Shown here: positions 53,954-63,077 of the stretch, piece by piece | Layout: the number at the start of each line of letters is the position of its first letter | How positions within the stretch are numbered: position 1 is the stretch's first letter | Assembly: GCA_003611875.1 (NCBI GenBank) | Contig: RAYY01000012.1 | Coordinates: forward strand, 42,332 to 106,331 | Length of the DNA: 64,000 nucleotides | Direction: 5' to 3' | Source of the DNA: a bacterium D16-56 | GTDB lineage: Bacteria; Bacillota; Clostridia; Lachnospirales; Lachnospiraceae | The notes under the pieces: model-generated | What the model was told of the DNA's origin: nothing | Database searches by the model: none | The model's input: only the letters and a program-made list of their open reading frames with translations | Translations under genes and position numbers: made by a program

Positions 53954-53982
53954 TTGACGTGAGAATCATCTTATTATATAAT
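53954..53982 (+). promoter_or_regulatory. Promoter of phosphoglucomutase
   Basis: TTGACG (53954-53959) and TATAAT (53977-53982) with 17 bases between. The 286-base spacer 53831-54116 holds this promoter and the cre-like palindrome; the first 120 bases show nothing I can support. Confidence 0.75.
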
Positions 53983-54000
53983 AGAAATAATTGGAAGCAG

Positions 54001-54014
54001 CGAAAGCGCTTTCC
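54001..54014. promoter_or_regulatory. cre-like catabolite operator
   Basis: CGAAAGCGCTTTCC contains the 12-bp perfect palindrome GAAAGCGCTTTC, close to the CcpA consensus TGWAANCGNTNWCA. It lies about 12 bases downstream of the expected transcription start, where CcpA binding would block elongation. Confidence 0.6.
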
Positions 54015-54116
54015 TATTGTAGCATTTGGCAAAATATACCGAAGATATATCTTGCCGGAGCAGTAATTCTGCCAGGGGGAGCCTGACAGGAAGTATACAG
54101 GAGGGAGTATTCAGTT

Positions 54117-55853
54117 ATGAAGGATTACATGAAGATTTATGAGGAGTGGCTGGCAAATCCGTATTTTGATGAAGGGACCAAAGCGGAGCTGCGGGCAATC
54201 GCAGGCGATGAGAACGAGATTAAGGAAAGATTCTATATGGATCTGGAGTTTGGCACTGCCGGCCTGCGGGGGATTATCGGGGCTGGTATTAACCGGATGA
54301 ATATCTATGTAGTTCGCCGTGCAACCCAGGGACTTGCTAACTATATTATCAAGCAGGGGGGAGCTTCCAAGGGAGTTGCGATTGCCTATGATTCCCGCAG
54401 GATGTCGCCGGAGTTTGCCGATGAGGCAGCCCGTACCTTGGCAGCCAATGGAATTAAAGCATATAAGTTTGAATCCCTGCGCCCCACGCCGGAGCTGTCG
54501 TTTGCCGTGCGGGAGTTAGGCTGCATTGCAGGAATCAATGTGACAGCCAGCCACAATCCGCCGGAATACAACGGATATAAGGTATATTGGGAGGACGGCG
54601 CACAGTTTACCCCGCCCCATGACAAGGGAGTGACGGAGGAGGTTCTGGCTATTGAGGATCTTTCTACAGTAAAGACCATGAGCGCTTCCGATGCAAAGGC
54701 AGCAGGGCTTTATGATGTGATCGGTGCGGAGATTGATAATAAGTATATTGCCAATGTAAAGGCACAGGTAGTAAACCAGGATGCCATTGATCAGATGCAG
54801 GACAAGATCAAGATCGTATATACGCCTCTTCACGGCACAGGAAATATTCCGGTTCGCCGGGTTTTAAAGGAGATTGGTTTCACCCATGTATATGTGGTTC
54901 CGGAGCAGGAGCTGCCGGACGGTGAGTTCCCCACAGTCAGCTATCCCAATCCGGAAGCGGCGGAAGCCTTTGCTTTGGGACTTAAGATGGCAAAAGAAAT
55001 CGATGCAGATCTGGTTCTTGCCACGGACCCGGATGCAGACCGTCTGGGTGTGTATGTGAAGGATAAAAAGTCCGGCGAATATATTTCCCTGACCGGCAAT
55101 ATGTCTGGTTCTCTGCTGTGCGAGTATGTGCTCAGCCAGAAGGCAGCACAGAATGCGATCCCGGCAGACGGTGAGGTAGTCAAGTCGATCGTCAGCACCA
55201 ACCTGATCGATGCGGTGGCTGCTTCCTATAACTGTAAGCTGGTTGAGTGCCTGACAGGCTTTAAATGGATCGGACAGCAGATTTTGAAAGAAGAAAATAC
55301 CGGCGTGGGGCACTATATGTTTGGTATGGAGGAGAGCTACGGCTGCCTCATCGGCACCTATGCAAGGGATAAGGATGCGGTGTCTGCCAGTGTGGCATTG
55401 TGTGAGGCTGCGGCTTATTACAAGACCAAGGACATGACTCTGTGGGATGCCATGGTGGCAATGTATGAGAAGTACGGATACTACAAGGATGCAGTGAAGT
55501 CCATCGGACTGTCTGGAATCGAAGGACTGGCAAAGATTCAGTCCATTATGGAGAACTTCCGGAATGAGACGCCGGTTGGCTTTGGAGATTATAAGGTAGT
55601 GTCTGCACGGGATTATAAGATGGATACGGTCAAGGATATGGCAACTGGAGAGGTGAAGCCCACTGGCCTTCCGTCTTCCAATGTACTGTATTATGATATG
55701 AACGACAATGCATGGCTGTGTATCAGACCGTCTGGCACAGAGCCCAAGATCAAGTTCTATTATGGGATAAAGGGCAGTTCTCTTGAGGATGCAGATGCAA
55801 AATCTGCGGCTCTGGGAGATGCATTGATGGAGGTTGTGAATAAGCTGCTGTAA
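54117..55853 (+). CDS. Phosphoglucomutase/phosphomannomutase (phospho-sugar mutase)
   Basis: A 578-residue alpha-D-phosphohexomutase of the PgcA-like length. The phosphoserine loop is TASHNPPEYNGYK (about residue 142), the Mg loop DPDADRLGV (about residue 305), sugar-specificity loop GMEESYG (about residue 403), and phosphate-binding RPSGTEPKIK (about residue 540). It interconverts glucose 1- and 6-phosphate, feeding glycogen, wall polymers and UDP-glucose. GGAGGGAG precedes the ATG. It is flanked by a cre-like site and a strong terminator, so it is a single-gene unit. Confidence 0.93.
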   Translation: MKDYMKIYEEWLANPYFDEGTKAELRAIAGDENEIKERFYMDLEFGTAGLRGIIGAGINRMNIYVVRRATQGLANYIIKQGGASKGVAIAYDSRRMSPEFADEAARTLAANGIKAYKFESLRPTPELSFAVRELGCIAGINVTASHNPPEYNGYKVYWEDGAQFTPPHDKGVTEEVLAIEDLSTVKTMSASDAKAAGLYDVIGAEIDNKYIANVKAQVVNQDAIDQMQDKIKIVYTPLHGTGNIPVRRVLKEIGFTHVYVVPEQELPDGEFPTVSYPNPEAAEAFALGLKMAKEIDADLVLATDPDADRLGVYVKDKKSGEYISLTGNMSGSLLCEYVLSQKAAQNAIPADGEVVKSIVSTNLIDAVAASYNCKLVECLTGFKWIGQQILKEENTGVGHYMFGMEESYGCLIGTYARDKDAVSASVALCEAAAYYKTKDMTLWDAMVAMYEKYGYYKDAVKSIGLSGIEGLAKIQSIMENFRNETPVGFGDYKVVSARDYKMDTVKDMATGEVKPTGLPSSNVLYYDMNDNAWLCIRPSGTEPKIKFYYGIKGSSLEDADAKSAALGDALMEVVNKLL

Positions 55854-55862
55854 AAGCAGGGG

Positions 55863-55909
55863 AAAAGCTGCGGCTCCAGGAATGGACGGTTCCTGGGGCC
55901 GCGGCTTTT
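55863..55909. terminator. Bidirectional terminator
   Basis: AAAAGCTGCGGCTCCAGGAA (55863-55882) pairs with the 20-base arm at 55890-55909, which ends GCGGCTTTT, with two non-Watson-Crick positions, serving phosphoglucomutase and the convergent sulfotransferase. Confidence 0.85.
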
Positions 55910-55943
55910 CTTGTATTCATACAATGCCGCAGCAGTACAGCAT

Positions 55944-57794
55944 TTACTTTGCAATGGTCAGAACCAGGTTCAGCCGGTACATAAGATCATCTACAATCAG
56001 AAAGACCTCATAGGTTCCGTTTAAACCGCATTTGTTCAGCTTAAAGTCAACCATACGTTCCGAGGACTGGAAGGTTCCCACGCACATGGCAGTAAAGGAT
56101 TGGGCGGAGGTGGAGATGTAATAACAGTGCTTGTTATTTGCTCCTCCGTCCAATACCAGCATGACGAGCTGACCCTTTTCAAAGGTGCCGCGGAAGGTAT
56201 AGCGGTCTCGTTCCTCTGTAACCAGAACCTGATATTTTTCTGGTATGGAATCCTCTATGCCGACAGTCTCGGCAATGGTGCAAAACTCCGGCGTAACGCC
56301 CAGGGTTCCTAAAAGCCTGCCCTCGCCTAAAGTCAGGTTAAGGCCCTCTCTGTACAATGGGCGCTTTTTGGCTCTGTAGTAATTGGCATTCAGGCACATC
56401 TCGTAAACCACCTTTCCGTCTGAAAGCTCAACCGTTTTAGATTTCAGGCAGACGGATTTATTTTCGAAATATCTTCGGGAACCTACGCCCTCACAGGTTA
56501 CTCCGTCAAGAGTGGCGATCCCTCCGGAATGAACCAGATAATGGCCGTCTTCATAATAGTCCACATTAGAAATATAAGGAGAAAAAAATTCGCAGCCTCT
56601 CTCCTTGCCGTACTGCCATATTTGCTGCACGGTTCGATTCTTCCAGTCAATGCGGTATCGAACTCCTCTGGAATAGTTGTCCTTGCCCTGGCGGTAGTGC
56701 TCAGGGTTTTTGGAACGATAGTGTCCGTTGTCAAAGGTCATCAGATCCCCGTCAGGAGTAATGATGCAGGCATGCTGTTCATACTGCCATTCCAGGTTCC
56801 CCACCGGTTTTAGAAAATAATTGTCAGTCAGCTCCTTTGGCCATCCCTCTGGATCACCAAGAATCCAGTTCAGGTTTCCTGTCTCAAAATCGATGTTGAT
56901 CAGCACATCCTGGTGGCGGCCGGAAAGAGTAATGGAATCTGTATTTTTGTCATACCACAGGGCATTGTTATGAAACCAGTCGTGGGCGCTCCAGCTGCCG
57001 GACGGAGAGGCATCCTGGGGCAGGATATCTTTGAAATCCCATGTTTTAAGGATGCTGCCGTCATTTCTGTCTAGTAATACACACATATCCTCAACCGTGC
57101 CCGATTGGAAGCATTCGGTCAGCACAAGGAGATTGCCGTCCTCCATCTCAAACTGATCGTGGTGATAGCCGCCGGGCAGGCGGTATTCCACATAGATTTT
57201 TCCCACCAAATCCATTTCCAGCAATCCGGTGGTATAATAGGGCTTTTCCATCAGACGGGAGGATCCGATGGAGAGACGTCCGTTCTGCAAATCTTTGATG
57301 GCAAAGGTAAGGCTTTCCGTACAATACCAGCGGCAGTCTCCATGATAATCATAAGCGGCAGGAAGGGCCCCCATAGCCGGGATGACAAACATTAGCTGCC
57401 CGTCCATATATTCTGCCGTAGTATGAATGGAATCCGGCAGCTTGACAGCCTTGTGCAAAGGGGCGGTCGTGATGGAAACCCATTGTGTTCTCCTGTCAGG
57501 AAGACTTAGCTTTACCACATTGTCCTTTCCTGGATATAAGCCAAGTACAGGGAGCACATGCTCTGTGGCAGGAGGAAAGGTTTTTGTGATATTACCGGCA
57601 GGCTCCAGTCCGGCTACAGTCATGGTAACAGGAACCTTGGTTTCTGTGTAAAATGCGATCACGGCGGTGAGAGGGGTGATGAGGTACGGGTTCAGCCGGA
57701 CAAAAGGTGCTTCAAAGGAAGATCGGAGGCTGCGAAATTCCTTTAGATAGGTCTGCTCGGCGGCAAACTGTTGGTCGATCATATGTTTTTCCAT
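55944..57794 (-). CDS. Aryl-sulfate sulfotransferase (PAPS-independent)
   Basis: A 616-residue ASST: N-terminal beta-domain (about 15-125, ending LPDRRTQWVSITTAPL) and a six-bladed propeller with conserved His-containing segments GGYHHDQFEMEDGN, SAHDWFHNNALWYD, LSGRHQDVLINID and EYQHACIITPDGDLMTFDNG. The family transfers sulfate between phenols through a sulfo-His intermediate. Enterobacterial forms are periplasmic; here the N-terminus (MEKHMIDQQFAAEQTYLKEF) has no signal peptide, so the enzyme is expected in the cytoplasm. AAAGGGA lies 7 bases from the ATG. It is the second gene behind a DASS anion transporter, 15 bases away, and so is probably coexpressed. Confidence 0.92.
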   Translation of the reverse strand: MEKHMIDQQFAAEQTYLKEFRSLRSSFEAPFVRLNPYLITPLTAVIAFYTETKVPVTMTVAGLEPAGNITKTFPPATEHVLPVLGLYPGKDNVVKLSLPDRRTQWVSITTAPLHKAVKLPDSIHTTAEYMDGQLMFVIPAMGALPAAYDYHGDCRWYCTESLTFAIKDLQNGRLSIGSSRLMEKPYYTTGLLEMDLVGKIYVEYRLPGGYHHDQFEMEDGNLLVLTECFQSGTVEDMCVLLDRNDGSILKTWDFKDILPQDASPSGSWSAHDWFHNNALWYDKNTDSITLSGRHQDVLINIDFETGNLNWILGDPEGWPKELTDNYFLKPVGNLEWQYEQHACIITPDGDLMTFDNGHYRSKNPEHYRQGKDNYSRGVRYRIDWKNRTVQQIWQYGKERGCEFFSPYISNVDYYEDGHYLVHSGGIATLDGVTCEGVGSRRYFENKSVCLKSKTVELSDGKVVYEMCLNANYYRAKKRPLYREGLNLTLGEGRLLGTLGVTPEFCTIAETVGIEDSIPEKYQVLVTEERDRYTFRGTFEKGQLVMLVLDGGANNKHCYYISTSAQSFTAMCVGTFQSSERMVDFKLNKCGLNGTYEVFLIVDDLMYRLNLVLTIAK

Positions 57795-57809
57795 AATAGT
57801 CCCTTTCGT

Positions 57810-59246
57810 TTATCTGAAGAAAATACTGGAAATGGGGAGGCCCACAGCCAAGGCAATAATCAGGCTCACCAAGGTCATTAAAATGCCGTATTTGTACACT
57901 TCACTGGTTTTCAGCCACCTGGTATTTCCGTGCAGAATGGCTGAGGTGGTGGAAGCGGCAGGCGTTACTACTGCAATACAGACCATGTACATGGACAGGC
58001 TGGTGATGGAAGCGGAAGCGATTCCCATTTGCTGGGAAAAGACGCAGATAATCGGGATCAGCAGCATTCCTACCACCATGTTGTTGCAGACATTTGTCAG
58101 GATACAGGCAATGACAACCACCAGAATTGTAAATGTCAGAGAGCTTTGTCCCTCAAAAACAGGGGTCAAAGCATTTTTCAGCAAAAGCGTAATGCCTGTG
58201 GATTCGTCAGTCAGCGCATTGCCGATGGTCAAAGCTGAACCGACAATCAGGATTACCGGCCAGATCATATATTTGGATGTGATCTTTTTAAAAGCTACCA
58301 AAGGTTCTCCACCTATATGGATCAGACAGCATACGGCAATAATAAATACGGGAATGGCATTCTGTGTATCGCTAAGAAGCTGCTGTACAGGGCCATTGGG
58401 AAGCAAGGATGGGGCAAGCACCCAAATGATAAAAAAAGCCAGGGTAAAGCTTAAAGCCTTCTGCCGCAGATTCATGGGCGGCAGGGGAGTCTGATCAAAC
58501 AGGCTGACATCAATTTGTCTGAGCCGGGCAACATCCGGTTTTAATACATAACGCATCAGCAGCAGAAGAGCAGCCAGAGAGACCAGAGATATGATAACTG
58601 CAGTTGCCATATAGGGCAGATAGGCAATGGGCTCTCCGGTTATTTTTGCATAATTGCCTAAAAGTCCTGGCAATGCACCCTTAAACGGGGTGGTTGCAAA
58701 GCCATAGGACGCAGCCATCACTACAGAGACCAGCATCAGAGAGGCATAGCGATCCCCTTCTTGATATCCTAAGGAGGCAAACAGGCTGTAAAGTATAGGC
58801 CAGAAAATAAAGATAGTTGGGCTGGGAGCCGTCAATACTGATAAAAGATACACGCCCAGAAGCAGCATAGCACTAAAAACCCAGGGTCGGCCGTTGTTGA
58901 TTTTTCGGGTGATGAACCAACGAGAAATGTATGTACAGATTCCTTCTTCTGTTATGGCTCCTGTCAGCATGATGACAAAAAACAGCATAATGACAATGGG
59001 GCTGCCAAAGGTGGAGCTAAGCAGAGCATTAAAGCTGCTGAAACCGGTAAAGCCCAACATAATGACGCCAAGAAGACTGGGCCATAGGGTATCTACAAAT
59101 GTCCATAGATACATGGTTCCCAGAAAAACACCCAACACCTTGACTCCTGTTTCAGTCACAGGGCCAAAGGGAGGAACGAAACGGAAAACCAGCATGATCA
59201 AAATTCCTATCAGGCAATTAAGATAGTACATGGATTTTGATTTCAT
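57810..59246 (-). CDS. DASS/SLC13-family anion transporter
   Basis: A 478-residue membrane protein with about eleven to twelve helices and an inverted-repeat layout. Family features are TAPSPTIFIFWPILYSL and FATTPFKGALPGLLGNYAK in the first half and NVCNNMVVGMLLIPIICVF with VTPAASTTSAILHGN in the second. DASS members carry sulfate, di- and tricarboxylates. Beside an intracellular sulfotransferase the likely cargo is a sulfated aromatic or sulfate itself, which is inference. AAAGGAG precedes the ATG, and the promoter region is shared with a divergent Crp/Fnr regulator. Confidence 0.9.
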   Translation of the reverse strand: MKSKSMYYLNCLIGILIMLVFRFVPPFGPVTETGVKVLGVFLGTMYLWTFVDTLWPSLLGVIMLGFTGFSSFNALLSSTFGSPIVIMLFFVIMLTGAITEEGICTYISRWFITRKINNGRPWVFSAMLLLGVYLLSVLTAPSPTIFIFWPILYSLFASLGYQEGDRYASLMLVSVVMAASYGFATTPFKGALPGLLGNYAKITGEPIAYLPYMATAVIISLVSLAALLLLMRYVLKPDVARLRQIDVSLFDQTPLPPMNLRQKALSFTLAFFIIWVLAPSLLPNGPVQQLLSDTQNAIPVFIIAVCCLIHIGGEPLVAFKKITSKYMIWPVILIVGSALTIGNALTDESTGITLLLKNALTPVFEGQSSLTFTILVVVIACILTNVCNNMVVGMLLIPIICVFSQQMGIASASITSLSMYMVCIAVVTPAASTTSAILHGNTRWLKTSEVYKYGILMTLVSLIIALAVGLPISSIFFR

Positions 59247-59267
59247 GGTATTTCTCCTTTGTTGATT

Positions 59268-59316
59268 GAAATGATTGTCAGTTGAAATTATTCGAGTACT
59301 CTGTTAATATAGTAAC
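59268..59316. promoter_or_regulatory. Repeats in the DASS/Crp divergent spacer
   Basis: GAAATGATT (59268-59276) and GAAATTATT (59284-59292) are direct repeats 16 bases apart, and GTTAATATAGTAAC (59303-59316) is a GTTA-N6-TAAC palindrome. The spacing of the latter resembles a Crp/Fnr-type operator (two 4-5 base arms with a 6-base centre). They lie in the 172-base AT-rich spacer and are candidates for the adjacent regulator. Confidence 0.4.
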
Positions 59317-59418
59317 ATACACAATACGTTAAAAAAATAGCAATTACTAAATATTGACGAAAAGATATTGGAAAAGACGGAAAAATTATGGATATTATAT
59401 AAAAAGGATGGAGAAAAA

Positions 59419-60096
59419 ATGGATAGAGACAGATTTTTGGATTTTTTGTGTAAGGATGCAATAAAAATACATTTGGGAAAAAATCAGTATTTCTCATCGA
59501 TCAATAATCATGAAAACACGGCATATTGCCTGATATCGGGAGTCTGCGCTCTTTTGCGTTTTACTCAGAACGGGGAGGAGATTATTTATCACTATTTTAA
59601 AGAAAAGGATGTAATCGGGGGTGTGCCCCTTTTTTTATCCCATAAGGGAGCTTCAGGGATTCATTCATTGTACAGCTTCTGTTCTCTATACACAAAAACA
59701 GAGTGCGAATTGTATAAGCTTCCGTTCTCTGTAATCGAAAGAAAAATCGAGGAGGAACCGGAGATCGGATATTGGATCAGTGAAGGAATATCCAGACACT
59801 TTATGGAGGTTATTTCCCATATCCATGCTTCCAAGGAGGATCATACATCAGGGAGGCTGTGCAGAACCTTAATTGAGTTGTCTGATAAGAAAAATAACCA
59901 GTATGAGCTGCAAAGGTATTTTACTTATGGGGAGCTTGCACGCTATCTGGGGGTCCACTCCGTGACCGTGTCGAAGATCATGTTGATTCTGAAAAAAATG
60001 GGTGTGATTGAAAAAGAAGGACACAAAACCGTTATTCGCGATATGGAGCTGCTTGAGCATCTGGCAGAGCATCCGGAAGATATAGTTATGGTTTGA
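59419..60096 (+). CDS. Crp/Fnr family transcription regulator
   Basis: ATG at 59419 (AAGGATGGAG upstream) gives 225 residues; an earlier in-frame codon at 59368 is unlikely. The cNMP-binding-type beta-roll spans about 10-125 (NTAYCLISGVCALLRF, KEKDVIGGVPLFLS) and the helix-turn-helix about 165-205 (FTYGELARYLGVHSVTVSKI). The cNMP phosphate cassette RxS is not visible and there are no Fnr-type Cys clusters, so the ligand is probably something else. Divergence from the sulfotransferase operon suggests control of that operon, possibly by an aromatic or sulfated ligand. Confidence 0.87.
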   Translation: MDRDRFLDFLCKDAIKIHLGKNQYFSSINNHENTAYCLISGVCALLRFTQNGEEIIYHYFKEKDVIGGVPLFLSHKGASGIHSLYSFCSLYTKTECELYKLPFSVIERKIEEEPEIGYWISEGISRHFMEVISHIHASKEDHTSGRLCRTLIELSDKKNNQYELQRYFTYGELARYLGVHSVTVSKIMLILKKMGVIEKEGHKTVIRDMELLEHLAEHPEDIVMV

Positions 60097-60111
60097 TGCA
60101 GGTTTCTTTGC

Positions 60112-60140
60112 TTGCACAGGATCTTAAAGTGTGCTACAAT
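60112..60140 (+). promoter_or_regulatory. Promoter of thrC
   Basis: TTGCAC (60112-60117) and an extended -10 TGC-TACAAT (-10 at 60135-60140), 17 bases apart, starting 16 bases after the Crp/Fnr stop codon. Confidence 0.65.
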
Positions 60141-60185
60141 TTACAAGATCATGAGGATATTATTTTGAAGGATAGAGAGGATCGG

Positions 60186-61682
60186 ATGAGCATGGCGAAT
60201 GTATCTTATCAGAGTACCAGGGGCGGGGAGAGCGGACTGACGGCTTCCTGTGCGATTTTAAAAGGATTGGCAGAGGACGGAGGCTTGTATATGCCGTCTT
60301 ATATTCCGAAGCTGACGATCTCCATAGAGCAGTTGGCAGGGATGAGCTATCAGGAGACTGCTTATGAGGTGATGCGGCTGTTTCTGACGGATTATACCGA
60401 GGAGGAATTAAAGCACTGCATTCATTCTGCCTATGACAGCAAGTTCGACACGGAGGAGATTGCGCCGCTGCGGGAGGCAGACGGGGCGTATTATCTGGAA
60501 CTGTTTCACGGCAGTACGATTGCATTTAAGGATATGGCGCTGTCGATTCTGCCTTATCTGATGACAACGGCTGCGAAGAAAAATCATGTGGAAAATGAGA
60601 TCGTTATATTGACGGCTACTTCCGGAGATACAGGAAAAGCTGCCATGGCAGGCTTTGCAGATGTGCCGGGGACGCGGATTATTGTGTTTTATCCCAAGGG
60701 CGGCGTCAGCCGGGTCCAGGAGCTGCAGATGGTGACTCAGAAGGGGAACAATACGGCAGTCGTGGCCATTCATGGGAATTTTGATGATGCCCAGACCGGG
60801 GTGAAGAGGATCTTCGGCGACCGGGAGTTTGGAAAGCGGCTGGCAGAGCGGGGATTTCAGCTTTCTTCTGCCAATTCCATTAATATCGGGAGGCTGGTGC
60901 CTCAGGTGGTATATTATGTGTATGCTTATGCCAGGCTGGTCAGAGACGGAAGGATTCAGGCAGGGGATGAGATTAATATTACGGTTCCCACAGGGAATTT
61001 CGGCAATATTCTGGCTGCCTATTTTGCAAAGCAGATGGGATTGCCGGTGAAGACGCTTCTCTGTGCTTCCAATGACAATAAGGTATTGTATGATTTCTTT
61101 AAGACGGGAGTTTATGATAAAAAGAGAGAGTTTATTCTGACCAGCTCTCCGTCCATGGACATTCTTATTTCCAGTAATTTGGAAAGGCTGATCTATTTGA
61201 GCACAGGGTGTGATGCCAAGGTGAATAAAAAACTGATGAAAGAGCTGGCCCAGACTGGCGCGTATACGGTGACAGACGAGATGCGGGAAAAAATGGCAGA
61301 TTTTGAGAGTGGTTATGCCACGGAGGCAGAGAACGGTGCGGAGATCAAGCGGCTGTTTGATACGGCAGGGTATATGATTGACACCCATACCGGGGTGGCA
61401 TCGGCGGTTTACAGAAAGTATCAGGCAGAAACCAAAGATGCCACACCCACAGTCATTGCTTCCACGGCAAGTCCTTATAAGTTCTCCCACAGTGTGATGG
61501 AGGCAGTGTTTGGCGAACAAGGGGATAAGGATGAGTTTGCTATTATTGATGAGCTGTGTATTGTTACCAAGGTGCCGGTTCCCCGGGCAGTGGAGGAAAT
61601 ACGGAATGCGCAGATCCGTCATAAGAGAGAATGTGACGTGGACACAATGAAGGAGACGGTGGCAGAGATTCTTGGGGTGTAA
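60186..61682 (+). CDS. threonine synthase thrC: Threonine synthase
   Basis: A 498-residue PLP enzyme converting O-phosphohomoserine to threonine. ATG at 60186 (GAGAGG 5 bases upstream) or 60192 (11 bases) starts M(SM)ANVSYQSTRGGESGLT; upstream in-frame codons lie before the promoter. The PLP Lys is in ELFHGSTIAFKDMALS, the phosphate loop in TATSGDTGKAAMAGF, and SSANSINIGRLVPQVVYYVY and VPTGNFGNILAAYFAKQMG are typical of the long ThrC class. It is monocistronic here, without hom or thrB. No clear terminator follows. Confidence 0.95.
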   Translation: MSMANVSYQSTRGGESGLTASCAILKGLAEDGGLYMPSYIPKLTISIEQLAGMSYQETAYEVMRLFLTDYTEEELKHCIHSAYDSKFDTEEIAPLREADGAYYLELFHGSTIAFKDMALSILPYLMTTAAKKNHVENEIVILTATSGDTGKAAMAGFADVPGTRIIVFYPKGGVSRVQELQMVTQKGNNTAVVAIHGNFDDAQTGVKRIFGDREFGKRLAERGFQLSSANSINIGRLVPQVVYYVYAYARLVRDGRIQAGDEINITVPTGNFGNILAAYFAKQMGLPVKTLLCASNDNKVLYDFFKTGVYDKKREFILTSSPSMDILISSNLERLIYLSTGCDAKVNKKLMKELAQTGAYTVTDEMREKMADFESGYATEAENGAEIKRLFDTAGYMIDTHTGVASAVYRKYQAETKDATPTVIASTASPYKFSHSVMEAVFGEQGDKDEFAIIDELCIVTKVPVPRAVEEIRNAQIRHKRECDVDTMKETVAEILGV

Positions 61683-62049
61683 ATTTTTTATGTGGGTTAC
61701 TGTCTGCTGGATAACAGTCGTGTGATCCGGGGGGCGGAGACGGCCGGGTATGCAGGGATGGATTTTGGTATTTTCGATATGGGGCATGAAACGATCCGAG
61801 TGCAGCAGATGCAGAATAGATCCGTGCATAGGACGATTTCTCTTTAGAACAGGCAGAATCATGGATGACAGGGGACAGTAGGCGTCTGGGTACTAACAAA
61901 CAAGAACCAATGAAAAAGATTGTGAAAAGTTACACTATTCAAATAGAAAAAAATGCGTTATAATAGTGCAGAATAGTACAGGCTTATGTCTGTGCTCCCC
62001 CACAACGAGGGCGAGTGGGAGTATAAATGACGAAATGGAGGATTATGAA
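61683..62049 (+). promoter_or_regulatory. thrC-fba spacer with fba promoter and leader hairpin
   Basis: This 367-base spacer has no gene I can support. TATAAT at 61959-61964 is the probable fba -10, with only a weak -35 upstream. In the leader CTCCCCCAC (about 61995) can pair with GTGGGAG (about 62015), forming a hairpin some 30 bases before the start codon. The first 250 bases show nothing clear. Confidence 0.5.
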
Positions 62050-62913
62050 ATGTTAGTATCTGCAACAGAAATGCTGAAAAAGGCAAAAGCGGGACATTAT
62101 GCAGTAGGGCAGTTTAACATCAACAACCTGGAATGGACCAAATCCATTCTGGCTACTGCACAGGAGCTTAATTCCCCGGTTATTCTAGGTGTGTCTGAGG
62201 GCGCCGGCAAGTATATGACAGGCTATAAGACCGTAGCTGCCATGGTGAAGGCTATGATCGAGGAGATGAACATTACGGTTCCGGTTGCGCTGCATCTGGA
62301 TCATGGCAGCTATGAGGGCTGCTACAAGTGCATCAAGGCAGGATTTTCCTCCATTATGTTTGATGGTTCTCACTATCCCATTGAGGAGAATGTGGAAAAG
62401 ACCAGAGAGCTGGTGAAGGTTGCCCATGCGATGGGACTGTCTATTGAGGCTGAAGTTGGGTCTATCGGCGGTGAGGAAGATGGTGTTGTGGGTGCAGGTG
62501 AGTGTGCGGATCCCAACGAGTGCAAGGCTATTGCAGATCTGGGAATTGATTTCCTGGCAGCAGGTATCGGCAACATTCATGGCAAATATCCGGATAACTG
62601 GCAGGGCTTAAGCTTTGAAACCCTGGCTGCCATCCAGGAAAAGACCGGCGAGATGCCTTTGGTGCTTCACGGCGGTACAGGGATTCCGGCTGACATGATC
62701 AAGAAGGCCATTGATCTGGGTGTGGCGAAGATCAATGTGAATACAGAGTGTCAGTTGTCCTTTGCGGCTGCTACCCGTGAGTATATTGAGGCCGGAAAGG
62801 ATCAGCAGGGCAAGGGCTTTGACCCGAGAAAACTGCTGGCTCCCGGTGCGGCTGCTATTAAAGAGACCGTGAAGGAGAAGATGGAGCTGTTTGGGTCTGT
62901 AGGGAAGGCTTGA
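62050..62913 (+). CDS. fba: Class II fructose-1,6-bisphosphate aldolase
   Basis: ATG at 62050 with TGGAGG 8 bases upstream gives 287 residues starting MLVSATEMLKKAKAGHYAVG; an earlier frame start at 61966 begins in the untranslated leader. Zinc ligands are visible in PVALHLDHGS, GNIHGKYP and LVLHGGTGIP, with substrate Asn/Asp in KINVNTECQLSF. It splits fructose 1,6-bisphosphate in glycolysis. The protein appears complete and highly conserved, and a strong terminator follows. Confidence 0.96.
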   Translation: MLVSATEMLKKAKAGHYAVGQFNINNLEWTKSILATAQELNSPVILGVSEGAGKYMTGYKTVAAMVKAMIEEMNITVPVALHLDHGSYEGCYKCIKAGFSSIMFDGSHYPIEENVEKTRELVKVAHAMGLSIEAEVGSIGGEEDGVVGAGECADPNECKAIADLGIDFLAAGIGNIHGKYPDNWQGLSFETLAAIQEKTGEMPLVLHGGTGIPADMIKKAIDLGVAKINVNTECQLSFAAATREYIEAGKDQQGKGFDPRKLLAPGAAAIKETVKEKMELFGSVGKA

Positions 62914-62959
62914 GAGGCTGACTGAGATAATCAAATACAAAAGAATATTGTTAGAGAGA

Positions 62960-62993
62960 GGGACATTCTTGGGAAAGAGGAATGTCCCTTTTT
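62960..62993 (+). terminator. fba terminator
   Basis: GGGACATTC (62960-62968) and GAATGTCCC (62980-62988) pair perfectly, followed by TTTTT. Confidence 0.9.
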
Positions 62994-63077
62994 GCATGGA
63001 TACATATTTTTTTGAAATATTTCATGGTAAAATATGACTGGCAGGGTAGAGACAGGCATAAGGTGCAGGAGGAAAAT

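Noticed and set aside
60408..61862. 484-codon open frame antisense to thrC
   Set aside because: It mirrors the conserved thrC gene, its product is His/Cys/Pro-rich without recognisable domains, and it has no ribosome site.
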